From positions 1-56,389 of the forward strand of contig CALVUQ010000008.1 in assembly GCA_944363615.1 (NCBI GenBank): a stretch of DNA of 56,389 bases, given 5' to 3'. This document shows, one piece after another, positions 17,080-25,558 of the stretch. Numbering within the stretch: the first letter of the stretch is position 1; each line of letters starts with the position of its first letter. Under the pieces are notes generated by a model that made no database searches, had not been told where the DNA came from, and saw only the letters and a list, made by a program, of their open reading frames with translations. The DNA is from an uncultured Clostridia bacterium. GTDB taxonomy: Bacteria; Bacillota; Clostridia; Christensenellales; Pumilibacteraceae. Both the position numbers and the translations under genes were made by a program.

Positions 17080-18111
17080 TCAGTTATCGTAGCATACCCA
17101 GTAATCGCCTAATTTGAAGTTGATTCTGGTTATGATGACGATAATAATGGTCAGTACCCAAGCTGCCGCCGACGCTTTACCCAAGCCGTATATCATAGGC
17201 TGGTTAAACGCCATCCAATAAATGAAGTACACTGCCGTAAGCGGAATACTGTTGCCCGTCTTGGGATCAAGCGGATTTCTTCCGTCGCTGGCAAGAATCT
17301 GAATGTTCGCCATTGCCTGCAAAGCGCCGATGGTGTTCATCGTAACGACGTAGAAAGTCGTGGGCGATATTGCGGGCAAAGTAATTCTGAAGAATATTCT
17401 GGTCTTGCTTGCTCCGTCTATTTCCGCAGCTTCGATCAAAGACTGATTAACCTGTTCCAATGCGGCCTGGAAAAGAATACTTCCGGCGCCTGCACCCCAG
17501 GTTGTCGTAAATATGACAACCGGCATAAACCAATCGGGGTCTCCCAGAAAGTCAATCGGGAACTCCCTGCCCATTGCCAGAAGAATGGCATTAACAACGC
17601 CGTATTGACGGTGGAAAACAAGCTTCCACATCATGGAAACGCCGACAACCGAACATACGTTGGGAATGAACAGAATGGTACGGAACATTTTCGTCAGCTT
17701 AACGTGGCGGGTAAGTAATACCGCCGTCCCCAAGCCGAGGAAAATACCGATAGGCAAACTCAGGCAATAGTATAACGTCTGGCGCATGGAAAACCAGAAT
17801 TCGCCTTTCTGATCCGTAAAAATCCATTTATAGTTGTCAAACCCTATAAACTGAAAATTGGTGATGTCGAAATTATGCAACTCAGCCAAACTGAGGATAA
17901 TGGACAAGATGAACGGAATTCCGCCGAAAATGCACCAGCCGACAAACGGCCATACGGAAAACAACCAGCCGATTATGTTCCGTTGCATTTTTCTTCTCTT
18001 GCGGGCAGCGGTAGCTATATCCTGCTTGAAAAGTTTGGTTTCCGCAAATATGTCGTTATCCTTGCTGTCGGTATATTCGATGACATCACTTGCTGCTACT
18101 ACTTCTTCCAT
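17080..18111 (-). CDS. Carbohydrate ABC transporter permease (MalF/UgpA family)
   Basis: A 343-residue permease with a cytoplasmic N-terminal extension of about 50 residues, then six membrane helices and the EAA loop EAAEIDGASKTRIFF. It is the heterodimer partner of the MalG-type subunit 12 nt downstream. AAGGAG lies close upstream of the ATG. It follows the binding-protein gene after an 81-nt gap holding a strong hairpin, the usual arrangement for making less permease than binding protein. Confidence 0.93.
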   Translation of the reverse strand: MEEVVAASDVIEYTDSKDNDIFAETKLFKQDIATAARKRRKMQRNIIGWLFSVWPFVGWCIFGGIPFILSIILSLAELHNFDITNFQFIGFDNYKWIFTDQKGEFWFSMRQTLYYCLSLPIGIFLGLGTAVLLTRHVKLTKMFRTILFIPNVCSVVGVSMMWKLVFHRQYGVVNAILLAMGREFPIDFLGDPDWFMPVVIFTTTWGAGAGSILFQAALEQVNQSLIEAAEIDGASKTRIFFRITLPAISPTTFYVVTMNTIGALQAMANIQILASDGRNPLDPKTGNSIPLTAVYFIYWMAFNQPMIYGLGKASAAAWVLTIIIVIITRINFKLGDYWVCYDN

Positions 18112-18131
18112 TTTTACTCCTTAAATAAAAG

Positions 18132-18177
18132 GTAAACTGCACAAAGGCCGCTTTTTAAACTCCCTTGTGCAGTTTAC
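18132..18177 (-). promoter_or_regulatory. Long intercistronic hairpin between binding-protein and permease genes
   Basis: GTAAACTGCACAA (18132-18144) and TTGTGCAGTTTAC (18165-18177) form 13 perfect pairs, with further partial pairing inside. Only a short, interrupted T-run follows on the minus strand. It is more likely a partial terminator or an mRNA-stabilising structure than a full stop. Confidence 0.7.
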
Positions 18178-18192
18178 AAGAGCCTGTTTTTA

Positions 18193-20118
18193 TCAGCCTG
18201 CCGTCACCAGATTAAGTCCGTTATCCCAGTTACCGTAGGATCTGACGGTGCTGTTGCCTGCAGAGATGTACTGATCGAAATACTGTTCGAGAGTAAGGTT
18301 ACCGTTACGGACGGAAGAGTTAAGCGGAGATGCCCAGACGTCGATCCAGTCACGGTCAACCATGTACCACCAGTCGCCGGGAGTCTCGTAAGCAGCCGCC
18401 TCGACAAACGCTTCAAGGTTTCTTTCGCCGTTGGGGTCAAGTGCAGTATAGAAGCCGTCAACCTTATCAACCTGATTGGGTATGAAGCCGTAGCTTGCTT
18501 TGATTGCCTGAGCTTCTTCGCCGATCATCCAGCGGATGAACTTCCAGGCAGCGTCTTTTTTGGTGGATCTTTCTCTTATAACGAGAGCAGTAGACTCGGA
18601 GTGTCCTGCGATTTTGCCCTCTTTAAGTACCGCGGTGTTGTAAGCGTCAGCCTTGTCGCCGTAAGTGGAAACGAGATCCGCAGAGGGCTCGGCATATACT
18701 TTGTAAACGGGAAGCGGAGCAACGGCCCACTCGAAATCGTCAAGAACGTACTCGTCGACAACCGCAATCTGATAGCCGCGTTCCACGATCATCGCGACTT
18801 TACCGGAAGTAAAGTACTGAATGGAAGAAGTCGTGGAGAAAGACGAAGGATAAGGACAGATGTTAAGGTCGGAACCGTTCTGACCGGCAAGGCGGCAGAA
18901 ACGGGTAAACGCTTCGCGAATGGAAGGCAACGGGGTAAGCGTGCCGTCCGCGACTTTGTCCTTTACATCCTGACGGGTAGCGGAATCGTTGGTGATGCCG
19001 CCGTTTGCGCTGCCGAGGGCAACGCCGTTGACGAGATATCCGCCCTTGTTGTCGGGAGTGATTTCATCGCCTACTTTGCATTCGATTTTATCGAGGAATT
19101 CGAGCGTCTCGCCTGCCTGATATACTTTACCGGTAATTGCGCCGGTGTAAGTCTTACCCTCGTTGACGATGTAATTCTCGCTCCAATCGCCGTGAGAATA
19201 AGCCCAGGAGCCGTTGCCGGACATATCGACTACACAGTCGCCGCCCACGGCCCAGCCGTAGTTGAACCACCACTCGGTGTAGTAACCGTAATCGGTAGAA
19301 GGCTTATTGGAAGAATTTTTGCTGCTGGTCATAAGGAAACCGATGTCCTCGATTTCGTCCCAGTTCATAGCGATCTGATCGTTGAAGACCATCGCGGTGC
19401 CGGAAGCGGGCTCTCTCCAGGTTTCACCCTCGAAACGGGTATAAGCGTCGTCGCGGAAGAAGCCTTTAGCGGGCACGTTTATGTTGGCAAGAGCGGGAAA
19501 ATCCGATTTTTTCTTGCCGTAGTTGTCGGCGATTTGATTGTTGTTCCACGCTTCCATATCCTCGGCAGCAACGGAAATAACGCAAACTCCGCGTTCCGTA
19601 AGAGCCGTTTTGTTATAGAAAAGCGCGGTAGGCGAAGTATCTATGGGAAGACCGTAGATAGGTTCGTCCTCGCCGGACATGTTAAGTTCCTTGTTGTAAC
19701 GGAAACGCGAAACGGTGCTGTCCCAGATCTTGGTAAGATCCACAAGACCCGCCTCGGTATCGGCGTTAACGTATTCGGTAAGATCGACGGTCATGTCGGC
19801 TGCCGTCCACTTCTTGAACAGACGGTCCCATGCAAAGTATACGTCAGGTCCGGTCTTGGAAGTTGCGGACTGCTCTATCAGGGATATGTAGCCGGATTCG
19901 GGTTTGTTGGAGAAGGAAACCTCCACCCCGTCGGTTTTACCCTGGCCTGCGTTATACGCTTTGACCATGGCCTCATACGCCTCTTTTGCCGTAGCGTCGC
20001 CGTAACCCCAGAAACGAATGGTGTTACTGCCTTCGTCTTTAGGACCGCAGCCCGAGACTACCATCGGCACGATTGCAAGCATCATAACCAGAACGATGCT
20101 TAAAATCTTCTTTTTCAT
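18193..20118 (-). CDS. Extracellular sugar-binding lipoprotein of an ABC importer
   Basis: A 641-residue solute-binding lipoprotein (signal peptide, lipobox VSGC with Cys24) of the bacterial family 1 type. The N-terminal lobe begins with IRFWGYGD, and the hinge/C-terminal lobe includes the AWKFIRWMIG motif typical of these proteins. Most family members have 400-450 residues; the excess lies mainly in a central insertion (about residues 285-390) with Gly/Asn-rich stretches, suggesting a large oligosaccharide ligand or a surface extension (inference). It is the first gene of the importer operon. AAGGAG precedes the ATG, and the promoter lies about 235 nt upstream. Confidence 0.9.
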   Translation of the reverse strand: MKKKILSIVLVMMLAIVPMVVSGCGPKDEGSNTIRFWGYGDATAKEAYEAMVKAYNAGQGKTDGVEVSFSNKPESGYISLIEQSATSKTGPDVYFAWDRLFKKWTAADMTVDLTEYVNADTEAGLVDLTKIWDSTVSRFRYNKELNMSGEDEPIYGLPIDTSPTALFYNKTALTERGVCVISVAAEDMEAWNNNQIADNYGKKKSDFPALANINVPAKGFFRDDAYTRFEGETWREPASGTAMVFNDQIAMNWDEIEDIGFLMTSSKNSSNKPSTDYGYYTEWWFNYGWAVGGDCVVDMSGNGSWAYSHGDWSENYIVNEGKTYTGAITGKVYQAGETLEFLDKIECKVGDEITPDNKGGYLVNGVALGSANGGITNDSATRQDVKDKVADGTLTPLPSIREAFTRFCRLAGQNGSDLNICPYPSSFSTTSSIQYFTSGKVAMIVERGYQIAVVDEYVLDDFEWAVAPLPVYKVYAEPSADLVSTYGDKADAYNTAVLKEGKIAGHSESTALVIRERSTKKDAAWKFIRWMIGEEAQAIKASYGFIPNQVDKVDGFYTALDPNGERNLEAFVEAAAYETPGDWWYMVDRDWIDVWASPLNSSVRNGNLTLEQYFDQYISAGNSTVRSYGNWDNGLNLVTAG

Positions 20119-20152
20119 TGCTTTTCTACTCCTTAAAAAAATTACGTGTTTA

Positions 20153-20176
20153 TTTAGTAAGGTTGTCCTTATTAAA
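20153..20176 (-). promoter_or_regulatory. Palindrome in the 5' leader of the sugar-binding protein gene
   Basis: A 24-bp near-palindrome, TTTAGTAAGG and CCTTATTAAA around a 4-nt centre, lies about 35 nt before the start codon. A second, wider inverted repeat (TTCGTAA/TTACGAA) lies just upstream of it, near 20190-20225. In RNA they would form leader hairpins; on DNA they could bind a regulator. Confidence 0.4.
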
Positions 20177-20353
20177 CCGTATTTGATGTTCGTAAATTCT
20201 TCTTTGAAAGATTAACTTACGAAGAAACAAAAAAATCAACGCAGACGGCATTGACATATCATCATCGAGTCAAATATATATAAGATATATCCGTCCGCCC
20301 TCTTAACTTTAAAGCCGCACGGCAAAAATCGCCATGGTTCGACTTACGATAGA

Positions 20354-20383
20354 ATTATACTATATCCAAAAGCGCTTTGGCAA
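20354..20383 (-). promoter_or_regulatory. Promoter of the sugar importer with an internal LacI/CcpA-like operator
   Basis: On the minus strand TTGCCA (20383-20378) and TATAAT (20359-20354) have an 18-nt spacer. The spacer begins with the palindrome AAAGCGCTTT (20369-20378), which resembles the core of LacI-family operators and catabolite-responsive elements. A further palindrome TATCAA-N4-TTGATA lies near 20394-20409. The predicted start near 20347 gives an unusually long leader of about 229 nt. The rest of the 20119-20798 gap is AT-rich. Confidence 0.65.
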
Positions 20384-20798
20384 TGATAATTTCTATCAAA
20401 AAATTGATATATTCTATTGTTTGCCTTATTTATTGCACAATTTGCACAATAACCGTGTTTAAAATGCAATTTACTGAAAGAAAGCGCAGGTCATTGTCCG
20501 CAAAACGGTCCATCATAATTTTCGGCCTATAATATATTATAGTTATAAAATCGATAAAAATACGGTTTTACGAACACAATGACGTTATTATATACAAAAA
20601 TTCGCCCGATGTCAAGAATTATCGATAATTTAATGAGGTAAAGCGGACGAAAATTTTATTTATGCCGAATCAACAGCCGGCTTCGCAGGGGAAACTCAAT
20701 TTTTTATTCGCATTAACGTAAAACCCGCTTTTATTTATTCAAAAACAGCAGAATTTATTAAATTTTAATTAAATCGGATTGTTTTCAGTCGTTTTTTA

Positions 20799-20827
20799 TT
20801 GCCTAAGCATACAAACGATAGTATAAT
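20799..20827 (+). promoter_or_regulatory. Promoter of the degV-family gene
   Basis: TTGCCT (20799-20804) and TATAAT (20822-20827) have a 17-nt spacer. The start codon at 20853 is about 25 nt downstream, preceded by AAGGAG. Confidence 0.75.
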
Positions 20828-20852
20828 TGAAAAAAACACAAGGAGTAAGCAA

Positions 20853-21701
20853 ATGGGGTTCACCATTTCCGTAGGCGGCGGTTGCGACATATCGGCCGCG
20901 CAGATGGCGGCGGACGGAATAATTCCGTTCAGGGGCAGATACACCCTTGGCGGAGCGCCGTTTTCGGACAGACTGGAATACGAATACGACTTTGACAACG
21001 TCACCGAACTTATTCAGTCGGGCAAACAGCTTGCGCGCACTGCCCCCACCCCCGCGGATTACGAACTGTTTTTCGATTCTGTTCTGGAACGCGGCGTAAA
21101 AAGCATCGTTCATCTTTCGGTGGACTCGCAGCTGACAAACGACTTTACCTGCGCCGTCAAGGCCGTTAAAAACGAACTTGTCAAATTCCCTAGATGCGAA
21201 ATTTACGTCGTGGACACGGGTACTTTTTCCGTAGGCATGCACCCCGTCGTCGCGCGCGCGATCGAACTGAAAAACAACGGCATTTCGGCGGCGGAAGCTT
21301 TCATAGAACTTATTCAGACGGCAAAAAACGTAAACACCTATTTTGCGACGGACGAACTGAATTGCATAAAAAATCTGGGAAAGATAAACGAAACTGCCGA
21401 CCGCGGAAAAATACTCAACCTCCAATATGTGCTTAAACTGAATACGCGAGGGAAATTCGCAATAGTCGGCAAAACGCGCGGAAACATGTCAACCGCCGAA
21501 AAACTTGCCGTTCTAACCGAAAAAGCGGGCGCGGACCGGGTCTATCTTTCCACTGCGGGCGACTTTTCGCTGCTTAAAACTTACAGGAAAAAAGCTGAAG
21601 CGCGCATAAGCGGGCTTAAATCCGAAACGGAGCGCATGGGGCTGTTTACCCTGTCGGTATTGGGAAGCCGTGCCTGCGCAATTGCGTTTTCGGTTAAATA
21701 G
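20853..21701 (+). CDS. DegV family fatty-acid-binding protein
   Basis: A 282-residue DegV (EDD-fold) protein. The family binds a fatty acid and in Firmicutes supplies it to fatty-acid kinase (FakA/FakB system). The N-terminal strand with CDIS, the central region with IVHLSVDSQLTND, VDTGTFSVGMHPVV and the C-terminal RGN and GSRACAIAF segments fit this family. The ATG at 20853 is chosen because AAGGAG is seven bases upstream; the longer open frame would start inside the promoter. It is monocistronic and alone on the plus strand between leftward operons. Which lipid it carries is unknown. Confidence 0.85.
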   Translation: MGFTISVGGGCDISAAQMAADGIIPFRGRYTLGGAPFSDRLEYEYDFDNVTELIQSGKQLARTAPTPADYELFFDSVLERGVKSIVHLSVDSQLTNDFTCAVKAVKNELVKFPRCEIYVVDTGTFSVGMHPVVARAIELKNNGISAAEAFIELIQTAKNVNTYFATDELNCIKNLGKINETADRGKILNLQYVLKLNTRGKFAIVGKTRGNMSTAEKLAVLTEKAGADRVYLSTAGDFSLLKTYRKKAEARISGLKSETERMGLFTLSVLGSRACAIAFSVK

Positions 21702-21937
21702 GACGACGATATAACGCATGGTTAAACCGAAGAATTTGCCTTGAAGACGCCTTGCCGCCTTTGACAGAAGGAAATGCTTTATTCCTGAGCTTTTGCTTTT
21801 TACGCTTTCTTTAACGGGAAATTTTTGCCATTAACCTTTTTCATATTATATATATGTCTTAATATAATAGATTTCATCAAGGCAAGTCGCGCATTACTAA
21901 AAAACAAGGGGATCGCGAAATCATATTTTACACAATT

Positions 21938-21990
21938 AAAAAGCCGTCCGCGGATTCAACAGAAATAATGGTTGAATCGGGACGGTTTTA
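21938..21990. terminator. Bidirectional terminator between degV and mnmA
   Basis: CCGTCC and GATTCAAC on the left pair with GTTGAATC and GGACGG on the right, with T-rich sequence after the stem on both strands. It serves the convergent degV and mnmA genes. The preceding 21702-21937 sequence shows nothing else. Confidence 0.75.
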
Positions 21991-22032
21991 ATTTTATAAG
22001 TAAATTTCCCACGAAAACGGCTTTATAACCTT

Positions 22033-23109
22033 TTATTTGAAAACCTCGTCGATTACGGCGCCCCCAAGACACCTGTCGCCCGAATAAAGCACGGCATACT
22101 GACCGGGAGTAACCGCACGCTGAGGGGTTTTGAATTCTATCCTTACATCGTCATTGCCCGCAACAGTCACCGAAACGGGCTGCTCCGCCTGACGGTAACG
22201 GAATTTTGCGGTACACTCGAATTTATTCTTATCCCACGGGCCGATTATATTAAGCCCCCCGGCCTTAAGCGCGCGGGAAAAAAGCTCCTCCCCTTCGCCA
22301 CAGGACACTACAAGAGTATTATCGGAAAGCCTTTTTTCCACGACGTACCACCTTGACTGCTCCTCGCCCGCGACTCCGCCTATCCCCAGCCCTTTGCGCT
22401 GACCGAGAGTATAGTACATAAGGCCGAAATGCTCGCCCACTGTTTTGCCGTGGGTATCCACTATTCTGCCTTTTTGCCCCGGCAGATATTCGGAAAGAAA
22501 AGCGCGGAACTTGCGCTCGCCGATAAAGCAGATGCCCGTGGAATCCTTCTTTTTAGCCGTGACAAGTCCGTTTTGTTCGGCAATACGCCTTACTTCGGGT
22601 TTAAGCATGCGCCCCAGTGGAAACATTACGCGCGTAAGCTGATCGGTAGTAACCTGGTTAAGAAAATAAGTCTGGTCCTTGTTCTGATCCGCCGCCTTAA
22701 GCAGAACGGGAACCCCGTCCTGTTCTCCTATGTCGCAGTAATGCCCCGTGGCTATGAAATCGGCGCCCAGGGAAAGAGCATACTCTTTAAAAGGCGCAAA
22801 CTTAATTTCGCGGTTGCAAAGTACGTCGGGATTGGGCGTGCGGCCCTTTTTGTATTCCGAAAGAAAATAGGAAAAAACGCGGTTCATGTATTCTTCGGAA
22901 AAATTGACCGAGTAGCAAGGTATTCCCAGTTTTCCGCACACTCCCACCACGTCCGCCCAGTCCTCGGCAGACGTGCAAGCGCCGTTCTCTTCCTCCTCCC
23001 AGTTGTGCATAAACAAACCTACGACGTCGTAACCCTGTTCTTTCAAAAGCAATGCGGCGACGGAGGAATCCACCCCGCCGCTCATGCCCACGACGACGCG
23101 GCCTAACAT
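22033..23109 (-). CDS. mnmA: tRNA-specific 2-thiouridylase MnmA
   Basis: A 358-residue enzyme that makes the 2-thio group of wobble uridine 34 in tRNA for Lys, Glu and Gln. The PP-loop ATP site is GMSGGVDSS near the N-terminus. The two catalytic cysteines lie in NPDVLCNREIKF and TGICFIGERKF. The length is that of the family. The ATG overlaps the last seven bases of tsaD, so the two tRNA-modification genes are translationally coupled. Confidence 0.97.
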   Translation of the reverse strand: MLGRVVVGMSGGVDSSVAALLLKEQGYDVVGLFMHNWEEEENGACTSAEDWADVVGVCGKLGIPCYSVNFSEEYMNRVFSYFLSEYKKGRTPNPDVLCNREIKFAPFKEYALSLGADFIATGHYCDIGEQDGVPVLLKAADQNKDQTYFLNQVTTDQLTRVMFPLGRMLKPEVRRIAEQNGLVTAKKKDSTGICFIGERKFRAFLSEYLPGQKGRIVDTHGKTVGEHFGLMYYTLGQRKGLGIGGVAGEEQSRWYVVEKRLSDNTLVVSCGEGEELFSRALKAGGLNIIGPWDKNKFECTAKFRYRQAEQPVSVTVAGNDDVRIEFKTPQRAVTPGQYAVLYSGDRCLGGAVIDEVFK

Positions 23110-24170
23110 AACGGCCTCCCCGCTTTAAGCCCGGGGCAAGCGTTAAGAGTGAGGTCGGCAAGGTCTTTGCCCTCGCGAATCGAAAAATATGCGCGGGCGG
23201 CAACCATTACTGCGTTATCAGTACAAAGCACGGGGGGCGGAAAGAGAACGTTTATTCCCTTTTCGCGGCCGCGGACGGAAAGCGTTTCTCTGAGATAGGA
23301 GTTGCTGGCAACCCCGCCCGCAAGCACGATAAGGTCGCGATGCGCGCTTAAAGCCGCCTGAACGACGGTATCGGCCAGCATGTCCACCGCCGTATGAGTA
23401 AGAGAGCAGCATACGTCTTCGATAACTATTTGTTCGCCGCGCTGACGGGCGTTGTGAATATAATTGACAACAGCGGTTTTAAGTCCCGAATAACTCAAGG
23501 AAAAATCCTTGTTTACGGGTTTTTTGCCGTGGAAAAAGCTGATGTTGTTTTTTCCCTCTTTACTTAGCCTGTCCACTTCCGGCCCGCCGGGATAAGGCAA
23601 TCCTAAAAGCCTTGCAGTCTTATCGAAGGCCTCGCCTATCGCGTCGTCTTTGGTCGAACCCATAAGCACGAAATCGTTATAGTCGCTTACGTCTATAATC
23701 GAAGTGTGTCCGCCGCTTGCCACAAGCGCGAGAAAAGGCGGCTTAAGAGAAGGAAAAGCCGTGTAATTGGCGGCGATGTGCGCCTCGATATGATTGACTT
23801 TTATAAGAGGAATACCCGCCGAGTAAGCAAGCGCCTTTGCCGCGGTAACCCCCACCAGCAGCGCCCCCGCAAGTCCCGCGCCGTAAGTCACGCCCACGGC
23901 GTCGACGTCGGAAAGAGAAAGGCCCGCCTTTACAAGCGCCTCGTCAATGACGTTGTCCACAGCCATGGTATGATTGCGAGAAGCTATTTCGGGCACCACG
24001 CCGCCGAATCTCCTGTGTACGGGAATCTGAGAAGCGATCACGTTGGAAAGAATCTCCCGCCCGTCGCGCACGACAGCGGCAGCCGTTTCGTCGCAGGAAC
24101 TTTCTATCCCCAACACGGTCAGCGAAGATTTTTGTCTTAAAGTATTGAATTTTTCTATCATGTCGTACAT
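23103..24170 (-). CDS. tsaD: tRNA threonylcarbamoyladenosine biosynthesis protein TsaD
   Basis: A 355-residue ASKHA-fold protein that transfers the threonylcarbamoyl group to A37 of ANN-decoding tRNAs, together with TsaB and TsaE (not encoded here). The opening motif LGIESSCDETAAAVV, the metal-binding HIEAH pair and the later VASGGHTS and LAGGVASNSYLR segments are diagnostic. AGGAAAC precedes the ATG at 24170; a second in-frame Met three codons on is also possible. It is the first gene of the tsaD-mnmA pair. Confidence 0.97.
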   Translation of the reverse strand: MYDMIEKFNTLRQKSSLTVLGIESSCDETAAAVVRDGREILSNVIASQIPVHRRFGGVVPEIASRNHTMAVDNVIDEALVKAGLSLSDVDAVGVTYGAGLAGALLVGVTAAKALAYSAGIPLIKVNHIEAHIAANYTAFPSLKPPFLALVASGGHTSIIDVSDYNDFVLMGSTKDDAIGEAFDKTARLLGLPYPGGPEVDRLSKEGKNNISFFHGKKPVNKDFSLSYSGLKTAVVNYIHNARQRGEQIVIEDVCCSLTHTAVDMLADTVVQAALSAHRDLIVLAGGVASNSYLRETLSVRGREKGINVLFPPPVLCTDNAVMVAARAYFSIREGKDLADLTLNACPGLKAGRPLC

Positions 24171-24405
24171 TTTTATCGTTTCCTGTGCGCCCCTTGGTCC
24201 GCGCCGCTTATCTCGGACAAAACGCGGATCAAGTCCGATTTAATCGTATAGGGTCTTATGTGAACGGCAGTTTTTTATAAATGAAAAAAAGAGTGAAACC
24301 GCCTTTTCCCGTTTTAACATAGCTTATAAACAGCCGCAGCGGATTAAAGTGGTATTTGACAACAAAATGGCTGATTTTTCTGACTTGATTTAAGGCGAAT
24401 CAAAG

Positions 24406-24436
24406 AAAAACGCGCCGAAAAAGGTAAATCGGCGCG
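24406..24436 (-). terminator. Terminator of the secA-prfB operon
   Basis: On the minus strand CGCGCCGA pairs with TCGGCGCG (24436-24429 and 24418-24411), followed by TTTTTCTTT, 10 nt after the prfB stop. Confidence 0.9.
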
Positions 24437-24445
24437 GCGAAGGTA

Positions 24446-25543
24446 TCAGGATTTTCGGAGATAATCGTAAATGAATTCCGATATGTCGCCGTCCATAACG
24501 GCGTAAACGTCGCCCGTTTCGTAACCCGTCCTGTGGTCTTTGACCATGGTATAGGGCTGAAAAACGTAGGAGCGTATCTGACTGCCCCACTCTATTTTTT
24601 TAAGCTCGCCCTTAATGGAATTGGCTTTTTCCAGATTTTCGCGCTCACGCAGCTCCACAAGTTTACTTGTCAGCATTTTCATTGCGGTTTCGCGGTTCTG
24701 AATCTGAGAGCGCTCGTTCTGGCACTGGACGACTATACCCGTGGGAAGGTGAGTAATGCGCACGGCGCTGTCCGTCTTGTTGACGTGCTGTCCGCCCGCC
24801 CCGCCCGAACGGTAAGTGTCTATCTTAAGGTCTTCGGGACGGATTTCCACGGAGGTGTCGTTTTCTATTTCGGGCATTACTTCAAGACTGGCAAAAGAGG
24901 TGTGCCGTCTTGAATTTGCGTCGAAAGGCGAAATGCGCACCAGCCTGTGCACGCCTTTTTCGGCTTTCAGATATCCGTAAGCGTTTATGCCCTTGATCAT
25001 GAACGAAACGCTTTTAATGCCCGCTACGTCGCCGGGAAGAAGGTCAAGCTCCTCTACCGTAAAGCCGTTTTTTTCGGCATACATGCGGTACATGCGATAA
25101 AGCATGCTGACCCAGTCCTGCGCCTCGGTCCCGCCTGCGCCGGCCTGCAGCATCAGTATGGCGTTGTGTTTGTCGTATTCGCCCTTAAGCAAGGTTTCAA
25201 GGTGCAACTGTTCGATTTTTCCGGACAGCGAATCCAGCGTTTCCTCGATCTCGCCGAAATAGGAGTCGTCGTTTTCGCTTTCGACAAGCTCTATAAGCGT
25301 AGCCAGGTCGTCAAGCGCGCGGCGATACCCGGAAAGTTCTTCAAGCTTGTCGGAAATATATTTGGCCTCGCTGTTAATCTCCGCGGCGCGTTTAGGGTCC
25401 GAATAAAAGTCGGGCGCCTGTCTGATTTCGTCCAGTTCCGCGCTTCTTTTGTGCATTTTTTCCGTATCGAAAGCCAGGCAGCAGTCGTCGAACTTTGCCG
25501 TTAGATTTTTAAGTCTGAATTTGTAGTCGTCTGTAGTCTGCAT
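24446..25543 (-). CDS. prfB: Peptide chain release factor 2 (no programmed frameshift)
   Basis: A 365-residue class I release factor for UAA and UGA codons. The stop-codon reading tripeptide SPF is at 205-207 and the catalytic GGQ at 250-252, the same positions as in the E. coli protein. Unlike many prfB genes, the whole protein is read in one frame: codons 20-30 contain no UGA, so the autoregulatory +1 frameshift is absent. It lies 15 nt downstream of secA, a classic Firmicutes pair, and is followed at once by a strong terminator. Its ribosome binding site is weak. Confidence 0.97.
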   Translation of the reverse strand: MQTTDDYKFRLKNLTAKFDDCCLAFDTEKMHKRSAELDEIRQAPDFYSDPKRAAEINSEAKYISDKLEELSGYRRALDDLATLIELVESENDDSYFGEIEETLDSLSGKIEQLHLETLLKGEYDKHNAILMLQAGAGGTEAQDWVSMLYRMYRMYAEKNGFTVEELDLLPGDVAGIKSVSFMIKGINAYGYLKAEKGVHRLVRISPFDANSRRHTSFASLEVMPEIENDTSVEIRPEDLKIDTYRSGGAGGQHVNKTDSAVRITHLPTGIVVQCQNERSQIQNRETAMKMLTSKLVELRERENLEKANSIKGELKKIEWGSQIRSYVFQPYTMVKDHRTGYETGDVYAVMDGDISEFIYDYLRKS

Positions 25544-25558
25544 AAGTTATATCCGCAA

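Noticed and set aside
18601..20103. A 500-codon plus-strand frame opposite the sugar-binding protein gene
   Set aside because: Antisense shadow; the minus strand encodes a clear lipoprotein with a ribosome binding site and promoter.
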